DNA of 44,908 nucleotides from a virus. The position numbers and the translations under genes are program-made. Shown here in pieces: positions 24,251 through 32,214 of the stretch (position 1 is the stretch's first letter; each line of letters starts with the position of its first letter). Below the pieces are notes generated by a model that saw nothing but the letters and a program-made list of their open reading frames with translations, was not told the origin of the DNA and made no database searches. The DNA lies in IMG/VR virus record IMGVR_UViG_3300027972_000002, positions 1 to 44,908 of that record, one strand, 5' to 3'.

Positions 24251-25852
24251 TTATCTCCTAGCACCTAATGATGCAGTTATCTCTACAGTTGTAAGATTGA
24301 AACTTCCGAGCAGTGCCAATATATGATTCTTAGCCTCTACCTTTAATCCGAATTGCCTGTTATTTCCAGCAGATGTTATCACCGTAGGAGTTGTTATGCT
24401 TGATACATCCTTACCGTCAATTGAACTCAGTACTCTTATGTCAAAAGATGTATTGCTGATAGGTATGGATTCTACATCAATCTCATGTAATTCCAATAGG
24501 GTGTTTCTGGTGGCCTGATATTTACCAAGGAGTAATACAGCAGTGCTAGCAATCGAGGCAAAATCCAATTCCGCCAATTTGATTGAGCCATCTGCAAGTA
24601 AGAATCCAAAGATACTGCCGATAGCTGGAGGTAAATTGAATTTACTTGCTGTGCTGTTATAGGTACTTGGCGAAGCTGCTGCATAAGTCTGGCCAATTTC
24701 TGACGCTTCATTGTAAGGTTTAGCTTCTTGGCTAACATCTACCTCTACCTCAAATGCAGCTACATGATCTATATGCAATCTACCCCAACGCTTAAGCACC
24801 AAGTCAAATACTATAGTATCAGTAAATGAGCTAACTCCGTAAGATACCATTATATAACGAGATGCCATAGTGGCTATTTTAGTAACTACATTGCTGGCCA
24901 GTTCAGTCTTATCTACTGCGTTAGTAGTGAAATTATAGGTCTCATAAATCTTGGCTGCTATAAAATCTGCAACCTCTGGCACTATTGGTGTACAGCCTTG
25001 AGCTGTTATCTGCAGTATGCCTGCGAATGTGATAGCTGTATGGAATCCCAAATCTCTGGAAGTTGTTACATTGCCGGAGTTAGCTATACCGCTACCCCCT
25101 GTAGCAGCTCTAAATATCCAAGGATACTGAGTATTATTACTGAAACTGGCCAGAATTATGTTAGTATCAGTATATATGGCAAAGCCATTACCAAGTTGCA
25201 CTACAGCTACTATCTTGCCTTCTATGTCATAAGGGGTGGAAGAGCCTGCACCAGTAATAAGAGATGGTACAAAGTTAAGTGAACCATCTGTGGCATTCCA
25301 ATATATTTTAGTTGCATCATACAATATGATATAGTTCATGGCGCTAACCATACCATAAATAGCGCTGGCTGTAATACCTGTGAGAGTTACTGGAGTGAGT
25401 GCTACCCCAGCTATATTCACACTGTAGCAGCCGAGCTGCTTAAGATATAAATAATGCACACCGCTGGCATTTCCAGTACTTACACTATCGCCGCCTGCCC
25501 AAGTTGCCGGAGTTACGTCAGTCCAGACATAACTACTTGACGTGATCATATAGATCTTGCTATTAGTAGTAATTCCGATCAGTGCCTTATTCTGGCTAGT
25601 ATCTGACACTGTGAATATCTTACTAAATGTTATATTAGCCGGAAGAGCTGCAGCAATTAAGTCTCTAAATGTCACTGACTTATAACCTTGAGCCGTAGGT
25701 AATACATTCTGGCAATACAATATTTGAGGCGTAGTTATAGGAGGATTACCCTCTGGCATCTTCTGGTTATTAAGAACTGTACGACTGGCCCAATCTAGCA
25801 GAAGTGGGAAGCCAGCTGCCATAATATCTGCCGCAAATTTCATCTGAGCCAT
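24251..25852 (-). CDS. Tail nozzle / tubular-type structural protein (533 aa)
   Basis: Weak ribosome site (AGGA). The start 'NPPITTPQILYCQNVLPTAQGYKSV' is typical of large podoviral tail proteins that begin with a 'CRNV.PT..GY' block; the rest is beta-propeller-like, with repeated short strands and Thr/Ser/Ile. By size, composition and its place near the adaptor gene it likely forms the tail nozzle or hub. It is unlike T7 gp12 in sequence, so the label is structural inference. Confidence 0.6.
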   Translation of the reverse strand: MAQMKFAADIMAAGFPLLLDWASRTVLNNQKMPEGNPPITTPQILYCQNVLPTAQGYKSVTFRDLIAAALPANITFSKIFTVSDTSQNKALIGITTNSKIYMITSSSYVWTDVTPATWAGGDSVSTGNASGVHYLYLKQLGCYSVNIAGVALTPVTLTGITASAIYGMVSAMNYIILYDATKIYWNATDGSLNFVPSLITGAGSSTPYDIEGKIVAVVQLGNGFAIYTDTNIILASFSNNTQYPWIFRAATGGSGIANSGNVTTSRDLGFHTAITFAGILQITAQGCTPIVPEVADFIAAKIYETYNFTTNAVDKTELASNVVTKIATMASRYIMVSYGVSSFTDTIVFDLVLKRWGRLHIDHVAAFEVEVDVSQEAKPYNEASEIGQTYAAASPSTYNSTASKFNLPPAIGSIFGFLLADGSIKLAELDFASIASTAVLLLGKYQATRNTLLELHEIDVESIPISNTSFDIRVLSSIDGKDVSSITTPTVITSAGNNRQFGLKVEAKNHILALLGSFNLTTVEITASLGARR

Positions 25853-25866
25853 GGCAATAAGTCCTA

Positions 25867-26427
25867 TTAAGTCTTAATGATATAATATAATTTCAAGCCT
25901 GCCGCTAAGTTAGCAGTGCCGCCTGTAGCCTCTATAACTCCTGGATCGTCAGCAAATACACCATCTACACGAACTGGTGAGCCTCCGGAGCCTCCAACAC
26001 CTCCGAGATACACTTTCGATCTGTGAGTGTGAGATAGCACTTCACCTACAGACTCAGTAGCAACCTCAGTATCATCTACAGCTGGGAGTATTGAATAACC
26101 TGGCTTAATAAAGGGGATACCGAATGTAGTACTACCATCGCCTACACCGTATGGATACCCACTAGCCTGCATAAACGTGTGCAAGTCAGCATAGGTAACT
26201 CTTGATATATTGGTAGCTACGGTTGGAACTATCATCCAGCCTGCTGGAATACTGGCTACTTTACCGCTCCAGATTTTAATCTCACCTGTGAATGCTTGCT
26301 TAGGTACGAAGGCAGTAATCAATCCTGCTATATAAGTCTTGAGAGTTCTGAATTCTGCAGCAGCCGTGCTTCTATCTACTGTATCTACGGGTTGATTTAC
26401 ATCTGTAGCGTCTGGGGTATATGGCAT
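25867..26427 (-). CDS. Tail collar-domain fibre protein (186 aa)
   Basis: I choose ATG 26427 (MPYTPDATD), which has AAGGAA nine bases upstream; a longer reading overlaps the adaptor gene. A Phage_Collar-type domain is recognisable: 'GEIKIWSGKVASIPAGWMI', 'GVGDGSTTFGIP' and 'SHTHR' in order, ending in a Gly-rich segment. Such domains occur at the tip or shaft of phage fibres. Confidence 0.82.
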   Translation of the reverse strand: MPYTPDATDVNQPVDTVDRSTAAAEFRTLKTYIAGLITAFVPKQAFTGEIKIWSGKVASIPAGWMIVPTVATNISRVTYADLHTFMQASGYPYGVGDGSTTFGIPFIKPGYSILPAVDDTEVATESVGEVLSHTHRSKVYLGGVGGSGGSPVRVDGVFADDPGVIEATGGTANLAAGLKLYYIIKT

Positions 26428-26455
26428 GATAGGGATTCCTTGTGAGATTGTGGGA

Positions 26456-27091
26456 TTAAATTTGTGTGGTTCTGAGCATAGCCAGATTATCATTAAAGGC
26501 TTGCGCTAATCTCTGGTATTCTGTGTCCTTACCAATAGATTTGAATATAGTGGATAGTGCCTCCTCTATAATAGCGTCAGGGAATTGTCTTGCAATCCAG
26601 CTACTATAAGTAGCAGGTACTACGTCAGGATAACTGAAATAACCTATGCGCAGATTGCTAATTGATATACTTGAGCGCACATTAACTTGCTGGCCTGCTT
26701 GATACCAGTAATCTATGCACTCAGCGCCGTAGCCGTCAAATAGCCTATCTGCGTCAAGCTCATTGAAATTTAGCTCGCGGCCAGTGAGTGGGGAGTTATA
26801 TTCTTTTATATGACTGATTCTACGATAGCGTGCGAATTTAAGCGGATCTGTGAGATCTATAGAAAATCTATAGCTGCTATTAGCGGAATCTACAGTACCT
26901 ACCTGATAAATAACTTCCACTAAATCGTTCTTCCAAAGATCCGCCATATGTAATTTCATTGTGGCTTTTCTTATAGCAGCGGCTGTATCTGCGATTAAGT
27001 CTGGGCGACCTGATCTTGCATAAATTGTATCTCTGATATCCGCGTACAGAGCTGCTGGTATTGATATACTTGTATTACCGATAATTGCCAT
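26456..27091 (-). CDS. Head-tail adaptor / tail tubular protein A-like (211 aa)
   Basis: AGGAA precedes the ATG. The N-terminal 60 residues are helical with 'ADIRDTIYARSGRPDLIADTAAAIRKAT', the central region is stranded, and the C-terminal 40 residues are a long helix. This helix-barrel-helix plan and size match podoviral adaptors (T7 gp11 or P22 gp4 class) that sit under the portal. The assignment rests on size, order and layout. Confidence 0.62.
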   Translation of the reverse strand: MAIIGNTSISIPAALYADIRDTIYARSGRPDLIADTAAAIRKATMKLHMADLWKNDLVEVIYQVGTVDSANSSYRFSIDLTDPLKFARYRRISHIKEYNSPLTGRELNFNELDADRLFDGYGAECIDYWYQAGQQVNVRSSISISNLRIGYFSYPDVVPATYSSWIARQFPDAIIEEALSTIFKSIGKDTEYQRLAQAFNDNLAMLRTTQI

Positions 27092-27101
27092 GATAATTTC
27101 C

Positions 27102-27794
27102 TTAACTTAATGGATGTGCAGCAGTTGGAACTGTATAAGTGGCACCAGTATATCTAGCAACACCTTTAGTTACCCGTACGTCGTCTATATAACCATGGAA
27201 TTGCTGGGCACCACCAAGTGTTAATGAGCCGATTGCTGGCGGGTAAGTAGCTGTTCCTACGTTAACACTGCTAACTCCAAGGTCAGATCTGGTATCTACA
27301 CGGACTCCATCTAGATAACTTGTAAGAGTCCCACTCTGTCTAACAAATGCCAGATGGTGCCAACCGTTTATAGTTGGTTGAGCCGCATCAATTACATACG
27401 GTGTAGCCCCTACATAAACTGCACACGCACTTGACGTAGTACCGCAGCCCATAACCCAACTAGAACCTGCCACGCTAGATTGATTCGCCTGCCCTACTAC
27501 TATAGCACCTCCAGCAGTATCCAGCGGATATATCCAAGCCTCTACAGTGAAATCCTCTGCAGCAAAGTTAAAACCTGCAAAGTTAGGTGTAGTAAGTCTA
27601 GTGTTTGCCGCATTAATTACTAAGCTGCCGCCGCCAAATTTACTCTGTACAGCACTTATAGCAGCTGAGCCTACTGCAGTCCACACAGGAGTTTTAATAT
27701 CGAGGATATCAGCATCTAACGGCAGTAATGAAACCACAGAGGCAAAATACGGATCAGCGTAGGCTCCATGGCCTATAAGTCCGAGACTGAACAT
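27102..27794 (-). CDS. LamG / concanavalin-like lectin domain protein (230 aa)
   Basis: AGGAG precedes the ATG. The central 180 residues are a LamG-type jelly roll: 'SLVINAANTRLTTPNFAGFNF', 'DFTVEAWIYPLD', 'GWHHLAFVRQSGTLTSYLDGVRVD', 'FHGYIDDVRVTKGVARYTG'. Such domains bind carbohydrate. In the tail cluster it likely decorates the capsid or tail and helps bind host surface sugars. No signal peptide. Confidence 0.85.
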   Translation of the reverse strand: MFSLGLIGHGAYADPYFASVVSLLPLDADILDIKTPVWTAVGSAAISAVQSKFGGGSLVINAANTRLTTPNFAGFNFAAEDFTVEAWIYPLDTAGGAIVVGQANQSSVAGSSWVMGCGTTSSACAVYVGATPYVIDAAQPTINGWHHLAFVRQSGTLTSYLDGVRVDTRSDLGVSSVNVGTATYPPAIGSLTLGGAQQFHGYIDDVRVTKGVARYTGATYTVPTAAHPLS

Positions 27795-27809
27795 TATTTA
27801 TAACTCCTG

Positions 27810-28406
27810 TTATGCAGTTAAATTACCAACTAGCCACCATACATTCGCACTCTTCTTTATCAGAGTAACTCCTGCATATTGAGCTGCTATGCTCTTATTA
27901 CTGGCGTGGCTCAGTATAGTAACCCCTGAACCTTCAGCAAAAGTTACTTTACCTGCACCATCTTGAATGCAGTCAATCTGGCTATTAGGTTTAAATGCTA
28001 CAGCAGCCTCGGGCGGGATAGTTACAGTAGTAGCTGCTGCGTTATTAAATACAACTAACTTTGCCTGATCTGTTATATCGAATGTGTAAGTAGTTCCAGT
28101 CTGCTCATTTACCTCTCTGGTAAAATCATCCTCAAGCTCTATATCAGATACCACTATAGTTGTGAGTCCTGATCCTGATATATTAATATCATAGCGACCG
28201 TCAGCTGCATAAAATGCGAAGTTACCATTAATATCTGTAACTACTGGAGCTGCTGTTTGATCTATAGCAGTAATACCATTATCGGAGTATATAGTAGCTA
28301 GAGTACCAGTACCTGCTTTATACACTTTCACAGTAAGCCCAGAGCCTATTTGGGGAGTTCCTGTGGAAAGATATTGAAGCAACACACTATCATGATACTT
28401 TTGCAT
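27810..28406 (-). CDS. Tail / fibre attachment-type protein (198 aa)
   Basis: AGGAG precedes ATG 28406. The N-terminal 95 residues contain 'VKVYKAGTGTLATIYSDNG' and 'FYAADGRYDI', the pattern of small beta-sandwich domains at fibre or spike N-termini. The C-terminal half has a beta-helix-like stretch ('TVTIPPEAAVAFKPNSQIDCIQDG') also seen in other phage tail proteins. Probably a fibre or tail accessory protein. Confidence 0.72.
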   Translation of the reverse strand: MQKYHDSVLLQYLSTGTPQIGSGLTVKVYKAGTGTLATIYSDNGITAIDQTAAPVVTDINGNFAFYAADGRYDINISGSGLTTIVVSDIELEDDFTREVNEQTGTTYTFDITDQAKLVVFNNAAATTVTIPPEAAVAFKPNSQIDCIQDGAGKVTFAEGSGVTILSHASNKSIAAQYAGVTLIKKSANVWWLVGNLTA

Positions 28407-28446
28407 ACTCTATACTCCTGTAATTGCACTAATGAGATATTACTAA

Positions 28447-28986
28447 TTACTTAGTTGGAAGCGAAATCGCAATCTTAGGTGCAGGGGCTGGAGCTGCATT
28501 AGCACCTACACCTGCATCACCAGTTGCACCTGAATTACTACCTGCCATAGCATCTGCTACGTGAGTGCTGTTGAGTACATTGAGAGAACCAACTGTGCTA
28601 GCTCCAGTATTCTTATCACGAGCCGCTAATGCTGCTTCCTGAGCCTTAAATTCTTCAAAGAACCGCTCACGTAAAGCTGCCAGAGGTTCTGTAACTTCTA
28701 CAGTCTCCTCAGGTTTAGAGCTGAAAGTTGGATGATGCAATTCAATCTCTGCGTCCAACTCTGCAATCTCATGAGCAATATCAGTAACATAGCGGCCGCC
28801 TACGAAGTTAGCTCGTTTGCCATTTTTAAACGTGTAACTTACACTTGCCATAGCACTGCGAAATACGCGGGCTGTAGTTTTAACTGGCAGACTTGCCTTA
28901 GTGTTAGCCTGAATTGCATCTGCATGAGTCTTAGCTGCATTGATGTGATTAGCTACATCTGTGGCCTGATTGGATACTTGGGTCAT
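28447..28986 (-). CDS. Structural protein of unknown role (179 aa)
   Basis: AAGGAG precedes the ATG. The middle segment 'YTFKNGKRANFVGGRYVTDIAHEIAELDAEIELHHPTF' resembles the 'FK.GK..FVGG.Y.T....ELD..I..G.P' pattern of small head-associated phage proteins. The C-terminus is Ala/Pro-rich. It lies between the tail cluster and the capsid genes. Function unknown. Confidence 0.65.
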   Translation of the reverse strand: MTQVSNQATDVANHINAAKTHADAIQANTKASLPVKTTARVFRSAMASVSYTFKNGKRANFVGGRYVTDIAHEIAELDAEIELHHPTFSSKPEETVEVTEPLAALRERFFEEFKAQEAALAARDKNTGASTVGSLNVLNSTHVADAMAGSNSGATGDAGVGANAAPAPAPKIAISLPTK

Positions 28987-29033
28987 TTTTAATACTCCTT
29001 GGTTATATTACTGTGGGTGGATACTGCTGGGGA

Positions 29034-29345
29034 TTAACCTGTTACTAAGCCGAAGCCTTCATATATCAGCTCTGTTGCATCTACTGCTGCCATTGCTGCA
29101 CTTACACCTGCTGTTACTGCATATACGTTACCATTCATAGTGATGCTGGTAATCTTCGAGGACATTTTAACTACCACTGCGCCAGTTGAGGCATTAGATG
29201 ATAGCACTTTCGGCTTGTTATAGCTCTGCACAATATCTGTAATCTCTACAGCTGTTACTGTGAGCTTAGCTCCATCTGGCACCTGTGCACCGGAAGTTGT
29301 AGTTGTGAGGCCGCCGCAATTAACTGGTACTTTTAATACTGACAT
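29034..29345 (-). CDS. Small capsid-associated protein, possible decoration protein (103 aa)
   Basis: AGGAG precedes the ATG. A compact beta-rich protein (repeated VTAVEITD, GAVVVKMSSK, ITSITMNGN) with many Thr/Ser, directly downstream of the major capsid gene, where decoration or stabilising proteins often lie. No family recognised. Confidence 0.68.
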   Translation of the reverse strand: MSVLKVPVNCGGLTTTTSGAQVPDGAKLTVTAVEITDIVQSYNKPKVLSSNASTGAVVVKMSSKITSITMNGNVYAVTAGVSAAMAAVDATELIYEGFGLVTG

Positions 29346-29381
29346 AATATTCTCCTGTTAGGTGAGTCTGTTAAAATACAT

Positions 29382-29416
29382 TATAGTGGCTAGCTAATTT
29401 CTAACTTGCCACTATA
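29382..29416 (-). terminator. Hairpin between capsid gene and downstream late genes (weak terminator or attenuator)
   Basis: On the minus strand TATAGTGGC pairs with GCCACTATA, a perfect 9-bp stem with a 17-nt loop, starting just after the capsid gene's stop (29433). It is followed by an AT-rich TATTTTAA tract and not a clean T-run. It could lower transcription of the tail genes relative to the capsid gene or protect the capsid mRNA 3' end. Confidence 0.5.
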
Positions 29417-29432
29417 CTGGAGTCTAACCAGA

Positions 29433-30653
29433 TTAGCCAGCTGCAGCTGCTGTCAGGTTGGTGATGATTGCGTTAGCTGGTGGGTTCTTGATCACAGCAG
29501 TGAGTTCTGTAGTCAAGGTGCCGCCAACTGCATCAATACCGTTGTCAACTGGAGTACCTTCGCCGTTGAATTCGGCGTTACCAGTCTGACGATCGCCAAG
29601 ATAGGCAACTTTGAACGTGGAAGTATCCAGAGCAACTGCCATCTTAGCCCAGCTTGCATTGGTGTTAAACAGCGGATGCTCAACTACACGGAAGGTGCCG
29701 CGAGTAGTTTTGAACGTACCGAACTGCAGGCCCCAGCTGGTTTGGCCGTCGCTGATGAAGTAAGTACCATTCAAGCGACCAATGTTGTTGATAACAGCGT
29801 GAGCCTTGGAACCAACAAACAGCACGCGCTCGTTAGCAACTTTAGGGTCGGTGGATTGGTCAAATACTGGGTCAAGGAAGCTCTCCAGCTGTGTGTAGTT
29901 GGTAGTTGCACCAGCTGCATTCACGTTAACTGCGGCGTAGCTGGAAGGGTAGTAAGTCAAGTTACTTACAATACTTACCAAGCCATCCATAGTGCGGAAG
30001 GGCTGACCATTGCGAGTACCTTGGAACTTCTGACCGAAGAACAGAGCCTTCTCGATATCAGCAGCGTGGAAGGCTGCACAGTCTTGACGGCTCTCAGCTA
30101 CGTTGCTATCACCTGCAATCATCTGGCTAGCACGAACGGTGTCAGAGATCGCCCAAGTATTACGGAAAATCTGAGTCAAGTTAGTGATACGCACAGGGTT
30201 AATTAGCAGCGCATTTGGACGAGTAGATGCTTCCTCGAATGCGTTACCAACTTGATACAGGCTGATGGAAGCTGCGATATTAGCGGCAGCTACGTTACCA
30301 ACTGCACGAGTTACAACCACGTGAGTTGCATCAGGCACACTGTTAACAATAACGTTCTCGCCTGTGCTGTCCACACGCAGGATCATGTTAGGCAGGATGT
30401 TAGCAGTAGAAACTACATCGAATGTAGTATCAGCAGCCAATTGGCCTGCAGCAGACAGAACCAGTTGTGGGAACAGCATAGTTTTAGTGAAGAAACCGTG
30501 TTCGATAGCAGCAGCTGTTTCAGAACCTAGCATGCTTGTCATACCAAACAACGGTGCAGAGCCGTGAGGCATCAGGCGAGTAATCATACCAGCAAATGAT
30601 TTCTTTGCCAAGTCCTGAGTAAACGCGGAGGTGTTAAAAATTCCAGTAGTCAT
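29433..30653 (-). CDS. Major capsid protein (SU10 / DUF5309 type)
   Basis: 406 aa, strong TTAGGAG site. The block 'NAFEEASTRPNALLINPVRITNLTQIFRNTWAISDTVRASQ' matches the conserved core of SU10-type (DUF5309) HK97-fold capsid proteins, followed by 'AFHAADIEKALFFGQK'. The C-terminal beta-rich 'AVALDTSTFKVAYLGDRQT' also fits. Gene order (portal, small gene, scaffold-like, 135-aa protein, capsid) supports the call. Confidence 0.9.
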   Translation of the reverse strand: MTTGIFNTSAFTQDLAKKSFAGMITRLMPHGSAPLFGMTSMLGSETAAAIEHGFFTKTMLFPQLVLSAAGQLAADTTFDVVSTANILPNMILRVDSTGENVIVNSVPDATHVVVTRAVGNVAAANIAASISLYQVGNAFEEASTRPNALLINPVRITNLTQIFRNTWAISDTVRASQMIAGDSNVAESRQDCAAFHAADIEKALFFGQKFQGTRNGQPFRTMDGLVSIVSNLTYYPSSYAAVNVNAAGATTNYTQLESFLDPVFDQSTDPKVANERVLFVGSKAHAVINNIGRLNGTYFISDGQTSWGLQFGTFKTTRGTFRVVEHPLFNTNASWAKMAVALDTSTFKVAYLGDRQTGNAEFNGEGTPVDNGIDAVGGTLTTELTAVIKNPPANAIITNLTAAAAG

Positions 30654-30691
30654 TTGAATCTCCTAAATAATGTGAAGTGAATTGGGTACTA

Positions 30692-31099
30692 TTAAATTAC
30701 ATACAGCACGTAAGTTGCCGTGCCAGTCTTAACCAGATGCAGACGACGGCCAGTACTTGCAGCAATCACGTTATTAGCTGTGGCAGAACCTAAAGTAACA
30801 CCGGTAGCAGCTGTGATTGTGCTTGCAAATGCCACACTGTTTACATAGTACAGGCCAATACTGTCGCCAACTTTCATATTAGGGAAAGCTGTGTCCAGAT
30901 TGGCGCCAGTATCAATAGTATCTGCATAAGCACCAGTTGGGCCAGTGCGCAGGAGCATACCGGAAGTAAGCAGACCTGCAAGCAATGTACCAGCTCCAAC
31001 TGTAGCTAAGGCTGTTGGTTTAATGTTATCAAAAATACCGTCACCAGCTTGAGACAGGCGAGGCAAGTTAGCGTCATCATAAAGCATTACTCGTTTCAT
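30692..31099 (-). CDS. Small head protein next to the capsid gene (135 aa)
   Basis: TTAGGAG precedes the ATG, as in the neighbouring capsid gene. A beta-rich, Gly/Thr-rich sequence ending VKTGTATYVLYVI. Proteins of this size between scaffold and capsid genes are often decoration or head-stabilising proteins, but I see no diagnostic motif. Confidence 0.68.
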   Translation of the reverse strand: MKRVMLYDDANLPRLSQAGDGIFDNIKPTALATVGAGTLLAGLLTSGMLLRTGPTGAYADTIDTGANLDTAFPNMKVGDSIGLYYVNSVAFASTITAATGVTLGSATANNVIAASTGRRLHLVKTGTATYVLYVI

Positions 31100-31136
31100 G
31101 TGAATCTCCTAAAGTTATAAGTGTTGAGTCAAGGTA

Positions 31137-31862
31137 TTAATTGGGCAGAAACTCGCTCCAATCTGTTTCAATCCGACCTGGCTTTTGCTTAGGTTGCGGC
31201 CTATTTGAGGTAATAAGATCAGCTGCTCCATTAAGATAGTCATTTACATGAGCCTTAATTTCTGCTGCTGTGGCTGCTGGATACTTAGAAGAGAACTGCT
31301 GTTGCAGTGCTGCTACCATAGGTGCCATAGCTGGGTTTGTCATCAACGGGTTTGAACTACGGAGGTCATCTGAAACTGTGTGTCTTTTGATAATTTCTGG
31401 CAATCTAGCCTCGAATGCAGCTTGCTGATCACGTATAGCTTGCTCTACAATCTTAGCAGAGGCGTGTGAAGTTTGCGCATAAGTAAGCTGTGCTACATTA
31501 TTCATCGCTTCCATCATAGCCTGCTGGCCATCTGCTCCACCAGCTTGAATCCTTGCGTTAAGTTCAGGAGTAAGTATTTTGGTGAAGTTTACAGTCTTAG
31601 CAACATCAAGCAGTTTTGCTGGGTCACTATTAACTGAGAAAGGTTCAGCAGGTTTTGCAGTTGGATCATTTTTCCACAGTTCAGAATAGTTAGCAAGTGG
31701 GGTTGCGCTAGCTCCTGTATTTGGTGAGCCGTCTGGATTCGTTGCGGAAGCTACAGGTACGTTAGATGCAGAAGGTACTGTAGGATTAGCGGCTGCGGAA
31801 GTTGTAGCAGGTGCTGCTTGTTGTTGCTTATTAGCAGGTAGAAAGTTATCAAAAAGTCCCAT
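31137..31862 (-). CDS. Scaffold-like protein (241 aa)
   Basis: AAGGAG precedes the ATG. Pro/Ala/Ser/Gln-rich N-terminal 70 residues, then an acidic helical body (Gln/Ala-rich, about residues 85-210) and a basic end (QPKQKPGRIETDW). No Cys. This low-complexity helical profile and the position between portal and capsid fit a scaffolding protein. Sequence identity to a named family is not claimed. Confidence 0.7.
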   Translation of the reverse strand: MGLFDNFLPANKQQQAAPATTSAAANPTVPSASNVPVASATNPDGSPNTGASATPLANYSELWKNDPTAKPAEPFSVNSDPAKLLDVAKTVNFTKILTPELNARIQAGGADGQQAMMEAMNNVAQLTYAQTSHASAKIVEQAIRDQQAAFEARLPEIIKRHTVSDDLRSSNPLMTNPAMAPMVAALQQQFSSKYPAATAAEIKAHVNDYLNGAADLITSNRPQPKQKPGRIETDWSEFLPN

Positions 31863-31929
31863 GATGATGCTCCTTAGTTAAGTTATATTACGATTATGAT
31901 ACTGAGGTTATTTGCTACTATGTGCTGCC

Positions 31930-32214
31930 TTATTGCTGTGACTCTGCAATTCTTTGTGCTCGCTCTGCAAGTACTGTAGCTGAAGTGTCTAGCAGCCAAT
32001 TTATCACATCTAGTTGGCCACGAAGATACGCCTCATCTTGAGCGAATGCGGCTGGATTTAGTGTATCAAAGGTAATGACTAATTTACTCTGAGCTACTTC
32101 TGCTAATTTATTCTGCAGTACACAGCGTTGTTCGTAAGTTAGTACTTGGCCAGCATCTTCTTCCTGAGGTGTAAGTTCATAAGTGGAGAATATATTAGGA
32201 ATTAGTTTAGACAC
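31930..32214 (-). CDS. Small protein between portal and scaffold (94 aa)
   Basis: GTG start at 32214 with AGAAGGAG upstream, overlapping the portal end by 8 bases. An acidic helical protein ('TPQEEDAGQVLTYEQRCVLQNKLAEVAQSKL', 'DEAYLRGQLDVINWLL'). Small helical proteins at this position are common in related podoviruses; function unknown. Confidence 0.75.
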   Translation of the reverse strand: MSKLIPNIFSTYELTPQEEDAGQVLTYEQRCVLQNKLAEVAQSKLVITFDTLNPAAFAQDEAYLRGQLDVINWLLDTSATVLAERAQRIAESQQ

